NCBI GenBank assembly: GCA_009691855.1 | Contig: SIAI01000004.1 | Location: forward strand, 89,536-153,535 | DNA: 64,000 nt | From: Planctomycetota bacterium | GTDB lineage: Bacteria > Planctomycetota > UBA1135 > GCA-002686595 | Direction of reading: 5' to 3' | Shown here: piece by piece, positions 29,223-38,355 of the stretch | Numbering within the stretch: position 1 is the first letter of the stretch | How the letters are laid out: the number at the start of each line of letters is the position of its first letter | Translations under genes and position numbers: made by a program | The notes under the pieces: model-generated | The model's database searches: none | What the model saw: the letters and a program-made list of their open reading frames with translations, nothing else | Told to the model about the DNA's origin: nothing

Positions 29223-30790
29223 ATGGAGATGGAGCTCTTGGGGCCTTTCCGGCTGCTTGCGCTGGCGCTGTTCTCGCTCGCCTCCCAGACGCAGGCACAG
29301 CTCACCTCGCAGCGCGTCGCCGCGGGCCTCTCAGAACCGCTATGGGCCGGCGCGCCGGGGGGGGGGACACGCGCCTCTTCGTGGCCCAGCAGGACGGACG
29401 AATGCGGCTGGTGAAGAACGGCGCGCTCGCGTCCACGCCGTTCCTCGACCTCTCCGCACGCACCAACAGCGGGGGCGAGACCGGTTTGCTCGGGGTCGCG
29501 TTCCATCCCGACTTCGCGCATAGCGGCTTCGTCTTCGTCGCCTACACCTCTGGGGTCCGGGGCACCCTCGTCTCGCGCTTCCACGTCGCTACGGATGCGG
29601 ACGTGGTCGAGCTCGCCAGCGAGCAGGTGCTCCTCGTGCAGCCGCAGATCCCCGGGATCCACAACGGCGGCAACCTCGCCTTCGGCCCCGACGGGATGCT
29701 GTACATCGGCTTCGGCGACGGCGGTCCGGACGCCGATCCAACTTGCCGCGCCCAGGACCCGACGAACTGGAACGGCAAGTTGCTGCGCGTGGACGTGGAC
29801 CACGGAACGCCCTACGCGATCCCGGCCGACAATCCGTTCGCCGATCCGAACGACGGCGTGCGCGACGAGATCTGGGCCCTCGGGTTGCGCAATCCGTGGC
29901 GCTTCAGCTTCGACCGCGCGACGGGCGAGCTCTACCTCGGCGACGTGGGCGAGCTCACGCGCGAGGAGCTCGACATCCTGCCCGCCGGCGCCGGCGGCCA
30001 GAACTTCGGTTGGAGCCGCATGGAAGGCGACACCTGCTGCGCGGCCAGTCGGTGCTCGGCTGCGCTAGCGCCGTGCGGCGATCCGGGTTTCGCCGCGCCG
30101 GCGTTCACCTACCCGTCGGGCTGCGTGATCGGCGGCTTCGTCTATCGCGGTTGCGCCATTCCCGGACTGCAAGGGAGCTACTTCTTCGCCAACTACGCCA
30201 ACTTGGACCGCATCTGGAGCTTCCGCCACGACCCGCTCAGCGGCGCGATCAGCGAGTTCGTGGAGCGCACCACCGAACTCGCTCCTGGCGGCGGGCTCTC
30301 GATCCACAGGATCGTCGCGCTTGGCGAGGACGGCTTCGGCGAGCTCTTGATCGTCGACCACAGCGCTCGCGGCCACGGCGAGGTGTTCAAGATCGTCGCC
30401 GCCGGGAGTGCGCAGGCCGCGGCCGCGGTGCGCAACGGCGGGGGTACGAACCGGGCCTGCTTCACCAGTGCGAGCCTGCCGATCCTGGGCTCGTCCTGGG
30501 TGGCGCGGGTCGACTCCGCGGGGCGTCGGGGTGTGATGCTGGCGCTGCTGATCGGTCGCGCGGCGCCGGCGAGCGGGCTGTTCGTCGGCGCGAGCGAGCT
30601 CCTGGTCGATCTCGGCGCCTTGCGCCTCGTGAGCGTGCAGCAGGCGTTCGGCGCGGGCGCGGCCGAATTCCGTCTGCCCGTGCCCTGCGATCTCGCCCTG
30701 AACGGCCGGACGGTCTACACGCAGGCCGCGCTGCTGGGCGGTGGCGTCGAGCTCTGCAATGCGCTCGACCTGACGTTCGGGACCTACTGA
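29223..30790 (+). CDS. Secreted PQQ-dependent sugar dehydrogenase-like protein, frameshifted at a G10 tract
   Basis: Two reading frames together encode one protein. The first runs 29223-29414 with a signal peptide (about 25 residues, LLALALFSLASQTQAQ) and the start of the propeller (RVAAGLSEPLWAGAP). The second is open from 29342 and continues with DTRLFVAQQDGRMRLVKNG. The switch lies at a run of ten G (29357-29366); eight or eleven G would fuse the frames. The rest is a six-bladed soluble-glucose-dehydrogenase-like beta-propeller (GETGLLGVAFHPDF, NGGNLAFGPDGMLYIGFGDGG, ALGLRNPWRFSFD), followed by a C-terminal beta domain of the kind appended to planctomycete secreted proteins. As printed it cannot make the full protein without slippage, sequencing error or phase variation. 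Confidence 0.8.
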
Positions 30791-30804
30791 AGGGCGCGCA
30801 GGCC

Positions 30805-31890
30805 CTACGGCCCGACCAGCTCTTCGATCGCCACGTCGCAGATGACCATGGCCTTGGGCGGCGCGACCTCGGTGCCCTTCTCGCCGAAGGCCTTCTCGTA
30901 GGGGATGCATAGCTTGCGCTTGCCGCCCACGCGCATGCCGACCAAGCCCTCGCTCATGCCTTTCAGCGGCGCCTCCGCAACGGGGAAGGTCTCGGGCAGT
31001 TTGGTCTTCCAGGTGTCGTGCAGGCGCGTGTTGTCGAGCAGGAACAGGCGGTAGTTCACCTTCACCTTGGAATCGGCGCTGATCTCTTGGCCGTCGCCCG
31101 TGACGATGTCGCACACCAGCATTCCGTTGGGCATCTCGGTCGGCTCGAGCTTGCGCAGCGGCTCGCCCGCGAAGCGGTCGAGCATCATGTTGCGGCGCAG
31201 GCGCGGTTCCTTGGTGTTGACCTCGATCTCGAAGCGCCGCACCAGATCCCTCTCGATGCCCATCATCTCGATGCGCCAGTGGGTCGCGTCCCCGGCGGGC
31301 ACGAACTGCGCCGTGCGCATGCGTGGGTCGTTCACCAGCAGCTGGTCTTCCTTGTTGCCGGCCGAGTGGTCCTTGCACAGCTGGATGGCGATCTCGAGCG
31401 GGGTCTTGGTCTTGTGCAACGCGGGCCACAGGGCTTCCTCGTCCGCCAGCAGGCTCAGCAGCTCGAGGCGCTTCGTGATCTTCGGCTCGGCGGCCGAGAC
31501 GCGCAGGTTGATGCGCCTGGGCTTCTCGTCCTCGCCGGCCTTGGCGAACACCTGGAAGGCCCAGTAGCCGCCCTCCGCGGCCGGCACGAACTGGACGTTC
31601 AGCGGAAAGAGCGTTCCGCCCTCGCTCTGCTTCACCACGTCCCAGGCCGCCTCCATCGAGACCGTGGTGGCCTTGAGCGGCTCCCAAAAGGCCTCATTGG
31701 TCAGCGGCAGGGTGGTGTAGTCGAAGTACGGATCCCAGCCCTTCGGCCCCTGGGCTACGGGCTCCGCGGCCTTCTCCGCCTTCGGTTGCTGGCCCTTCAC
31801 TCGGGCTTTCTTGGGCTCTTGGCCGGCGGTGAGGAGGGTGAGGGCGGTGGCCAGGAACAGGGCCGGCCAGGGCTGCAGCGGGAAGTGCAT
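30805..31890 (-). CDS. Secreted FKBP-type peptidyl-prolyl isomerase
   Basis: ATG 31890 follows a GGAG-containing leader and begins a signal peptide (ALFLATALTLLTAG). The mature protein has an uncharacterised helical/beta N-terminal domain (about 45-245) and a C-terminal FKBP domain (about 255-358) with VKVNYRLFLLDNTRLHDTW, MSEGLVGMRVGGKRKLCIPYEKAFGEKG and the closing strand. FKBP proteins catalyse proline isomerisation and chaperone exported proteins in the periplasm. Several active-site aromatics of FKBP are not obvious, so activity is uncertain. It converges with the sugar dehydrogenase gene. Confidence 0.85.
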   Translation of the reverse strand: MHFPLQPWPALFLATALTLLTAGQEPKKARVKGQQPKAEKAAEPVAQGPKGWDPYFDYTTLPLTNEAFWEPLKATTVSMEAAWDVVKQSEGGTLFPLNVQFVPAAEGGYWAFQVFAKAGEDEKPRRINLRVSAAEPKITKRLELLSLLADEEALWPALHKTKTPLEIAIQLCKDHSAGNKEDQLLVNDPRMRTAQFVPAGDATHWRIEMMGIERDLVRRFEIEVNTKEPRLRRNMMLDRFAGEPLRKLEPTEMPNGMLVCDIVTGDGQEISADSKVKVNYRLFLLDNTRLHDTWKTKLPETFPVAEAPLKGMSEGLVGMRVGGKRKLCIPYEKAFGEKGTEVAPPKAMVICDVAIEELVGP

Positions 31891-32045
31891 GGAAACTCCG
31901 AAGGACTGGGGAGGGGCGGACCATTGTAGGCCTCCGCGCGCGGATGCAGGACTACGCTCTCGGTCTGCGCACGTTGGCGGCGACCCCGGGTTCGTCGCGG
32001 CGCGCCGCGCCTCTGGCCTGGCCAAGCGGGCGCACAGAGAGCCTA

Positions 32046-33098
32046 ATGTTCCTGCGCGGCGCCATGAGCGGCTTTCCCACGGTCAACTTCGGCACGGGGG
32101 AGAACAGTCTGTTCTCGCCCGCCGAGATCGCGCGCCTGATGGAGAGCGAGTACCGGCGCGCGCTGCGCTACGGCTACCCGCTGGCGCTGCTGCTGGCCGA
32201 CATCGATCGCCTGGAGGCACTGCACGACCTCTACGGGGTCGATTCCGAGCAGCGCATCGTGCGCGCGGTGGCCGCGCTGCTGCGCTCCTCGACGCGCGCC
32301 AGCGACGTCTTGGGCGTGCTGCACGAGCAGCGCTTGCTGGTGCTCTTGCCGCACACACCGCGCGCGGGCGCGGCGGCCCTGGCGAAGCGCCTGCTCTCCG
32401 GCTGCCGCGCGCTCGAGTTCCACGGCGACGGCCGCGTGCTGCGCGCCTCGCTGTCGATCGGGACCGTGCTGCGCGACGACGAGGGCGACCTGGCCGCGCT
32501 GCGCGCGCGCGGCGAGCACGCGCTGAAGGAAGCCCAGACCCAGGGCGGCGATCGCTGCGTCGAGTTCGAGCGTCTGCCACGCCGCGAGCTGCCGCGCGCG
32601 CCGCTCGAGCCCAGCACGGTACCGGCTGCCGTGCCCGCGCGCGTGCGTGCGCCGGCCGCGCTGCCGCCCGCCTTGCCGGGGGTGCACGAGCTGGCCGGGA
32701 GCACGCTGGAGGAGAAGGTGCGCACGCTGCTGGAGCTGGCCGGCGGCGGGGCCGGCCTGGGGCCGCTGGAGAACGAGGTCTTGACCGTGCTGCAGCGCGC
32801 GCTGAGCGAATTCCGCGCGCCGCGCGCGACGCGCGCGCAGGTCCTGGCCGAGATGCACACGCTGGAGGAGCGCGTGCGCCAGCTCAAGCGCATGCTCGAT
32901 GCCAGCGAGGAAGAGCTCGCGCGCATGGTGCAGGAGAAGTCGGTCGATCCGGGCTTGGCCTCGCTCTACCGCAGCGTGCAGGGCCTGGATCCGGCGACCA
33001 CGAACTACAAGCAGAAGAAGGAGCTCCTGGCGGTGATCTATCGCGCCAACGTCGAGCTCCTGCGCCAGCTCGAACGCGAAGCCGGCGCGAGTGGCTAG
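32046..33098 (+). CDS. Degenerate GGDEF-domain protein with C-terminal coiled coil
   Basis: The first about 180 residues match the diguanylate cyclase fold (YPLALLLADIDRLEALHDLYG, then IVRAVAALLRSSTRASDVLG). The signature loop reads LHEQR instead of GG(D/E)EF, so GTP turnover is unlikely and it may serve as a c-di-GMP or protein-binding module. After a proline/alanine linker the C-terminus (about 230-350) is a helical coiled coil (TLEEKVRTLLELAG, VLAEMHTLEERVRQLKRML). ATG 32046 is chosen over 31944; 32064 is also possible. The TAG stop is part of the CTAG at the boundary of a palindromic element. Confidence 0.7.
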   Translation: MFLRGAMSGFPTVNFGTGENSLFSPAEIARLMESEYRRALRYGYPLALLLADIDRLEALHDLYGVDSEQRIVRAVAALLRSSTRASDVLGVLHEQRLLVLLPHTPRAGAAALAKRLLSGCRALEFHGDGRVLRASLSIGTVLRDDEGDLAALRARGEHALKEAQTQGGDRCVEFERLPRRELPRAPLEPSTVPAAVPARVRAPAALPPALPGVHELAGSTLEEKVRTLLELAGGGAGLGPLENEVLTVLQRALSEFRAPRATRAQVLAEMHTLEERVRQLKRMLDASEEELARMVQEKSVDPGLASLYRSVQGLDPATTNYKQKKELLAVIYRANVELLRQLEREAGASG

Positions 33099-33318
33099 CG
33101 GTGTGAGTCACCCATATGGGCCCTTATCCCCGGCCGTCTGCGCCCACCGCGGCGTTGCGCCGCCTCCGCGACCTGCAGCGAAGTCGCGTCGTCGGCGCGC
33201 CTTTGGCGAGCGCAGACAACATCCTTCCGGGAGCCTTGGGCTCCGCCGAGCGTCTTCGGAACCTCACCGGCCTCGTCTTGGGTTGCGGGCGTCAGCTCGC
33301 GCCAAGTGACTCACACCA
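33099..33318. mobile_element. Palindromic MITE-like element, family CTAG, copy A
   Basis: The terminal inverted repeats are CGGTGTGAGTCAC on the left and GTGACTCACACCA on the right. The element lies between two CTAG sequences (33095-33098 and 33319-33322), which look like a 4-base target duplication. The interior matches copy B at 53464-53621 (GCGTTGCGCC, GAAGTCGCGTCG, GGCGCGCC) and has extra sequence near the right end. The left CTAG includes the stop codon of the upstream GGDEF-like gene, and the right end supplies the GTG start annotated for the next gene. Confidence 0.8.
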
Positions 33319-35156
33319 CTAGCGGACGGGCCTTGCAGCGGCTCCTGGTCGGCCTGGGACTGTGCGCGCTGGTGCTGTGGGGCGCCTGGATCCGCGCCCA
33401 CACCGCGCTCGCCGATCCGAACTTCGACGCGCACGACGCGCGCGGGATGCTGCGCAGCGATCCGGCGCTGCTCTACTACCTCACCGAGCGCATCTTGGAG
33501 AGCGGCGGCGGCGTGCCCGTGGACTTCGGCGCCGAGACGCGCATCCAGCACCCGTTCGCGACCGACGTGCCCGCGGAATTCCCGCTCGGGGCTGAGTTCC
33601 TGGTGGCCTGGGCGCAGCGCTACTTGGGTGGCGCCACGCCGCTGCACGTGACCGCGTTGTGGGTCATGGCCGGCGTGGCCGCGCTGGCCGTGGTGGGGAT
33701 CTTCCTGTGGGCGTGTCAGGCGAGCGGGAGCCTCGCCTGGGGCGCGCTGGCCGCGCTGCTCGCGCTGTGGACGCCCGCGAACTACCGCACGATCGGCTTC
33801 CTGCTGGTGGGCGAGGACCTGTCGTTGACGCTGTTCGCGCTGCACCTCGGCTGGCTGGCGTGGGCGCTGCGCTCGGGGCGCGCACGCGACTATCTGCTCA
33901 GCGGGCTGTGCGTGGCCGGCGCGCTCGCCACCTGGCACGCGGCGAGCTTCGTGGTGACGCTGGAGCTCGGCGTGCTCTTGCTGGGGAGTCTGCTCGCGGG
34001 GCGCAGCGCGTTCGCGCTGCCGCGCAGCGCGCTGGTGCTCGTTCCGCCGGCGCTGTTCGGGTTGCTCGTGCCCGTGCTGCGCGCGAACGGTCTGCTGGTC
34101 TCGCCGGCGGCGGCGCTGTCGCTCGCGCTGCTCGCGCCGGAGTTCGTGCGCCGCCGGCGCGCGCTCTCGCCGGCCGCGGGGCGCATGCTGGTGGCCGGGG
34201 TGTTGCTGCTGACCCTGCTGGGCTTCGGCGCGCTGGCGCCGAGCTCCTACGCGCACGTGCATCAGGTGGTGTGGGCCAAGCTGGCGCACCTCGGGCGCTT
34301 TCCGGACGATCCCAACGCGATCTCGTTCGACGCGCGCCTCTTGTGGCAGGGGCCGTTCGAGACCCTGTCGTGGGCGGGGATCTTGGCCTGGAGCGGCTGG
34401 CCGCTGACGCTCCTGTTGTACCTGGCCGTCGGACTCGGAATGCGCCGGGGCGCGACGGGCGGAGCCGAGCGTTTCGCGCTCGGGCTGGCGCTCGTCGCCC
34501 TGCCGGCGGCCTGGATGTTTGCACGCTTGTCCGTGCTGGTGGGCCTGTTCGCGCCGGTCGCCGCGGCGCTGGTCTTCGCGCGCCTGCCGCGACGGAGGCT
34601 CGCCCTGGCCGGCTTCGGCGCGTTGACCCTGGCCCAGGCCGGAGTCTTCGCCGGCTTCGTGCGCGAGCACCGCATCGAGTGGTACCTGCCCGGTCCGGCG
34701 CGCAGCGAACTCGTGCGGCTGGTCGAATGGGTGTGCGCGAACGTGCCGAGCGACGAGCCGATCGCGGGCGACTTCGTCAACTCGACCGCGCTCCTGGCGC
34801 ACACGCACAACCCGATCGTGTTGCAGCCGAAGTACGAGACGGAGCGCAGTCGGCGCCAGGCCGAGGCCTTCCTGACGACGTTCTTCCAGGGCACGAGCGC
34901 GGAGCTGGCCGAGCTCCTGCGCGCGCACTTCCGCTGCCGCTACCTGCTCGTCGATCGCTACGTGCTGTGGCAGCTCTCGCGCCTGACCGCCGGTCTGCGC
35001 GCCGACGAGCGCGCGCCGCGCGCGGGGACGGCGGCCGCGGCGTTCCTGGCCGAAACGGACGAGGAGCTGCGCGCGATTCCGGGCTTCGAACTCCTGTACC
35101 GCGGCGCGCGCGACGTCGCCGGCGCCGACTACCGGCTGTTCCGGCTGCGCGACTGA
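33306..35156 (+). CDS. STT3-like membrane glycosyltransferase
   Basis: A 616-residue GT-C-type membrane protein with roughly 11-13 hydrophobic helices and a C-terminal soluble domain. The first extracytoplasmic loop contains DPNFDAHDARGMLRSD (about 37-52), placed like the catalytic acidic motif of STT3/PglB oligosaccharyltransferases. The C-terminal WVCANVPSDEPIAGDF segment and a basic YLLVDRY strand resemble related polytopic transferases. It probably transfers sugars from a lipid carrier at the outer face of the membrane. The GTG at 33306 lies inside the right end of element A; a TTG at 33333 (MQRLLVGLGL) may be the ancestral start. Confidence 0.75.
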   Translation: MTHTTSGRALQRLLVGLGLCALVLWGAWIRAHTALADPNFDAHDARGMLRSDPALLYYLTERILESGGGVPVDFGAETRIQHPFATDVPAEFPLGAEFLVAWAQRYLGGATPLHVTALWVMAGVAALAVVGIFLWACQASGSLAWGALAALLALWTPANYRTIGFLLVGEDLSLTLFALHLGWLAWALRSGRARDYLLSGLCVAGALATWHAASFVVTLELGVLLLGSLLAGRSAFALPRSALVLVPPALFGLLVPVLRANGLLVSPAAALSLALLAPEFVRRRRALSPAAGRMLVAGVLLLTLLGFGALAPSSYAHVHQVVWAKLAHLGRFPDDPNAISFDARLLWQGPFETLSWAGILAWSGWPLTLLLYLAVGLGMRRGATGGAERFALGLALVALPAAWMFARLSVLVGLFAPVAAALVFARLPRRRLALAGFGALTLAQAGVFAGFVREHRIEWYLPGPARSELVRLVEWVCANVPSDEPIAGDFVNSTALLAHTHNPIVLQPKYETERSRRQAEAFLTTFFQGTSAELAELLRAHFRCRYLLVDRYVLWQLSRLTAGLRADERAPRAGTAAAAFLAETDEELRAIPGFELLYRGARDVAGADYRLFRLRD

Positions 35157-35166
35157 TGTTGCGCTT

Positions 35167-35190
35167 GGGCGCGAGAGGGCTCGCGCGCCC
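35167..35190. terminator. Hairpin between convergent genes
   Basis: GGGCGCGAG-AGG-GCTCGCGCGCCC forms an imperfect 9-11 bp stem between the convergent stops of the STT3-like gene and the lipoprotein gene at 35251. A second, smaller stem lies at about 35213-35239. It could terminate transcription in both directions; no U tract is present. Confidence 0.45.
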
Positions 35191-35250
35191 GACCACTTCG
35201 CTCCCTGGAACCCTGCCGCGCCGTTCCGGCGCAGCAGGATTCTCGGGCGC

Positions 35251-36378
35251 TCAGGGCGCCGTGACCGCGCCGGCCGGCGCGTCGGGCAGCGTCTGCCAGC
35301 CTTGCAGCATGGCGCTATACAGCGGCCCGCTGTAGAGCGGCAGGTTCACGCGGCTCATGTCGGCAAGGCGGATGGCGGGCTTGGTGCGATTCAGCGCGTC
35401 GCGGAAGCCCATGCGCGCGCGCAGCCGTTCGTGCACCGGCAGCAGGCTGTCGAGCAGCACCTCGGCGAAGGCGTCGGGCTGCAGGTACAGCGCGGTCTGC
35501 AGCGCCCTGCGGTCGAAGCAACGCGCCAGGAAGGCCGAGTCCAGGGTCTCGAAGTCCATCGCCGCGGCCGACTCGAGCCACTCGATCGGCACGATCGTGC
35601 GGCCCTCGGCCGTGGCGCGCAGACACAGATCGTGGAGCCCCTCGAGGCCGATGCGCTCGACCGCGCGCGAGACGATCAGCCAGGCCACGCCGTAGAACGA
35701 TTCGGGGATGTCGGCCCAGCGCTTGTGCAGCTCGCTGCGCGGCGTGCGCAAGAGCTCGCTCAGCGTGCCGGGCGGCAGCGACGTGCAGAGCTCGAGGTGC
35801 AGGGGACTCGCGACCTCGGGCCAGGTGCTGGAGGGCTCCGCGCTCGGCAGCCTGTAGACGACCTCGAGGTCCAGCCCGCCGGTGAAGGCGCTGGCATTGA
35901 GCAGGCGGTGCGAGCGGATGTGCTCCTCGTACTCGGGGTTGAGCGTCTCGGCGATCACGTCGCCCAGGCCCTCCTCGAGGATCCCCGGCAGCGGCGCCCA
36001 GCTGGGGCCGATCAGCGCGTGCACGAGCTCGTGCGCGAGGTACCACGGCGACTGGCCGCTCTCCTGCAGGTGGATGCGCTTGGCGTCGAACTCGTCGTCG
36101 AGCAGGGTGAAGCCGCGCACGCTCTCGGGGCGCCTGTGGAACAGATAGACGGCCAGCTCGTTCTGGACCCACACGTCGATCATGCGGTCCTGGGAGCCGG
36201 GCAGCACGGCCTTCACTTCCGGGGCCAGGCGCTCGAGCAGCTCGGCCACCTCGTTGGCCTTGCTGCGGCTGCCGGCGCGCACGTCGCCGAAGGGCGTCTC
36301 GACCACGATCGGCGGGGGCGGCGCCAGGCAGCTCGCGGCGAGCGCCGCCAGGGCAACCACTGCGATGCGCGCCCACAT
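35251..36378 (-). CDS. Lipoprotein with gluzincin-type metallopeptidase motif (HELVH)
   Basis: The 375-residue product has a lipobox (LAALAASC, cysteine about residue 17) and a putative zinc-binding HELVH (about 116-120) followed 16 residues later by EEGLGD, the gluzincin arrangement in which the second glutamate is the third zinc ligand. It is therefore probably an active membrane-anchored metallopeptidase in the periplasm. Related proteins elsewhere in this window (1032-2453, 2450-3664, 36437-37648) retain the overall layout but lack the motif. Substrate unknown. It converges with the STT3-like gene. Confidence 0.75.
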   Translation of the reverse strand: MWARIAVVALAALAASCLAPPPPIVVETPFGDVRAGSRSKANEVAELLERLAPEVKAVLPGSQDRMIDVWVQNELAVYLFHRRPESVRGFTLLDDEFDAKRIHLQESGQSPWYLAHELVHALIGPSWAPLPGILEEGLGDVIAETLNPEYEEHIRSHRLLNASAFTGGLDLEVVYRLPSAEPSSTWPEVASPLHLELCTSLPPGTLSELLRTPRSELHKRWADIPESFYGVAWLIVSRAVERIGLEGLHDLCLRATAEGRTIVPIEWLESAAAMDFETLDSAFLARCFDRRALQTALYLQPDAFAEVLLDSLLPVHERLRARMGFRDALNRTKPAIRLADMSRVNLPLYSGPLYSAMLQGWQTLPDAPAGAVTAP

Positions 36379-36436
36379 GCTCGGGAAGGATAGAGCACCT
36401 GGCGCGCGGCGGCGCGAGAAAAGGCTTCGCCCTCGT

Positions 36437-37648
36437 CTACTGGGTCAGGGCCCAGGCGCGCCAGGCCTCGTCGAACTGCGCGTAGGTCAGGCCGACGCAC
36501 TCCTGGAAGGCCTTGCGATGTACGCTCACCAGGTCCTCGGCGTCGGGCGCACCGTCGGGTCCCTTGCGGCCGTGCAGCTTGTCGTTCAGGCAGGCGTAGC
36601 CCTTGGCGTGCTGCTCGACCAGGAAGCGCGTCATCGACCAGCACGCGTAGTGGTGGCGCTGCTCGAATTCGCCATAGGTGCGCAGGCCGATCATCTCCGC
36701 CAAGCGCGGGGCCTTGTCGGCGGCCACGAGCTGCTTCACCTCGACGTCCCAGTTCTCCTTGTTGACGCGCTTGTCGTTGGCGCCCTCCGAGGTGTCGAAG
36801 GTGTTGTAGCGCGGGTTCAGCTCGCGCTCCATGAAGTGCGCCAGGCCCTCGCGCAGCCAGCAGGGCGTGTCGTAGGAGTAGTGCTTGTACGCGTCGAGCA
36901 TGTTGATGGTCATGTTGAAGACCACGTGCCCGTGGATCTGCTCGTCCTCGTACAGGTCGTTTTCGGCCAGGTTCGTGAGCACGATCAGGGTGTCGCGCGG
37001 GACGACGTTCCAGCGCTGCGTGCGCCGGATCGAGAGGCCGAACTGCGGCTGCGCGATGCTCACCTGGTCCGAGGCCGTGGGCAGCACCAAGAGCTCGAAC
37101 TTGCCCTTCTGACCCAGGTACGGTCCTTCGCCCATGTAGGGCGTGCCCAGCAGCCACACCGACTTGCCGTCGGGGAAGTCCGCGTCCTTGACCTGCATCA
37201 CCTCCGTGAAGCGCTGCCACAGGTCCTCCATGCGCTGCGCGTAGAGGTGCGTGCGCATGAACGCATCGAGCACGCGCACCTTGGGATCGACCTCGGGCAG
37301 GACCTCCGCCAGCCGCGTCAGCTCGGCGCGGATCTTCTTGGACTCGTTCGTGCCAACCTTGTGCGGTCCGAGCAGGAGCCCGAGCTGGTAGTGCTGGCTC
37401 TCGATCCAGAACAGGTCCCTGCCGCCGAAGTGGTGGTCCACGCCGGCCGTGTCCTTGTCGCCGACGAACTCGAAGCCGCCGTGGTTGACGATTCCGGCCG
37501 CCTTCATCCGCTCTGGATCGCCGTGGCACCAGGGACAGTTCTCGGGCGCGTTGCGCTTCTCCTTGTTCTTCTGGGCCGCCAGCGGCGACGCGACGCAGAG
37601 GAGCGCGAGGCCGGCGGCGAACAGCAAAGCGAAGAGCGAGCGGGTCAT
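36437..37648 (-). CDS. Secreted protein, degenerate peptidase-MA-like, with CxxC motif
   Basis: The 403-residue product starts with a signal peptide (LFALLFAAGLALLCVASPLAAQ). It then has a CPWCHGDPERMKAAG segment (about 38-52), a CxxC(H) motif more likely to be a metal or disulfide site than haem. In the C-terminal half, REGLAHFMEREL (about 266-277) matches the second part of gluzincin active sites, but the HExxH position reads HVVFNMTIN, so catalysis is not expected. The start overlaps the stop of the lipoprotein gene upstream, so these minus-strand genes form an operon. Confidence 0.7.
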   Translation of the reverse strand: MTRSLFALLFAAGLALLCVASPLAAQKNKEKRNAPENCPWCHGDPERMKAAGIVNHGGFEFVGDKDTAGVDHHFGGRDLFWIESQHYQLGLLLGPHKVGTNESKKIRAELTRLAEVLPEVDPKVRVLDAFMRTHLYAQRMEDLWQRFTEVMQVKDADFPDGKSVWLLGTPYMGEGPYLGQKGKFELLVLPTASDQVSIAQPQFGLSIRRTQRWNVVPRDTLIVLTNLAENDLYEDEQIHGHVVFNMTINMLDAYKHYSYDTPCWLREGLAHFMERELNPRYNTFDTSEGANDKRVNKENWDVEVKQLVAADKAPRLAEMIGLRTYGEFEQRHHYACWSMTRFLVEQHAKGYACLNDKLHGRKGPDGAPDAEDLVSVHRKAFQECVGLTYAQFDEAWRAWALTQ

Positions 37649-38355
37649 GGCTTCGAACCGCGCATGCGGTGCTTCCAGGTCTCGGGGACGGCCTCGGCCC
37701 ACTCGGGGTCGAGCAGCGTGAGCGTGGCGTGGTCGATGGCGGCCTCGAGGGGGTTGCCTTCCGCCGAGCTCTCGGCGGGCAGGGGCAGGTAGGGAAACGT
37801 GAGCGTCGAGAGGCTCAGGCGTTCCTCGCGCGGGTCGGCGGCCGGCGCGCGCACGTCGACGCGCGCGCGTACCCAGCGGCCGGGGAGCTCGATCGGGGCG
37901 CTCCATTCGCCGACGGGCAGGCGCCGAGCCGCGCTCCACAGGCCGAGTCCGAGGCCGTGGTAGGTTCCATCGCCGTGCCAGTCGGCGAGCTGCTCGAGCG
38001 GGACACCCTCCTGACCGGCCCGCAGGCAGGCGTCGCGCGCCGCCGCCCAGGCCTCGCGGGCCGTGGCGCGCGCGGCCAGGCGCGGCAGGAACTCGTTGGT
38101 CAGGGCCAGGCGCCGCAGGTGGATGGGGGCGTACTCCGGATAGAGCTCGCCGATGTCGGCCACTAGGGGTTCGACCTCCACCGCGGTGAGCTCGAGGCCG
38201 TCGACCCTCAGGATCACGCCGCTCAGGCTCTCGCCCGGCGCGGTTGGAGCGCTCGCCGCGGCGACCGCAGAGGGCGGTGCTTCCCGGCCGCAACTGGCCA
38301 GGACTAGGGCCAGCACGGCGTGGTGCCAGGGGGGGTGGGGGCGCGCGCGCACCAT
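37645..38355 (-). CDS. Lipoprotein, SurA-N-like
   Basis: The 236-residue product has a lipobox (LALVLASCGRE). Its central helical part (VDGLELTAVEVEPLVADIGELYP, LTNEFLPRLAARATAREAW) resembles the N-terminal chaperone region of SurA/PpiC-type foldases. No parvulin catalytic domain is visible. It is divergent from a much larger lipoprotein of comparable composition at 38539, so both may be assembly factors. Its ATG lies 12 bases after a purine-rich stretch; the gene overlaps the one downstream by ATGA. Confidence 0.6.
   Translation of the reverse strand: MVRARPHPPWHHAVLALVLASCGREAPPSAVAAASAPTAPGESLSGVILRVDGLELTAVEVEPLVADIGELYPEYAPIHLRRLALTNEFLPRLAARATAREAWAAARDACLRAGQEGVPLEQLADWHGDGTYHGLGLGLWSAARRLPVGEWSAPIELPGRWVRARVDVRAPAADPREERLSLSTLTFPYLPLPAESSAEGNPLEAAIDHATLTLLDPEWAEAVPETWKHRMRGSKP

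Noticed and set aside
36552..36560. CxxCH motif in the 36437 protein as a haem site
   Set aside because: The motif is single and in an otherwise soluble hydrolase-like protein; a zinc or disulfide role is more likely.
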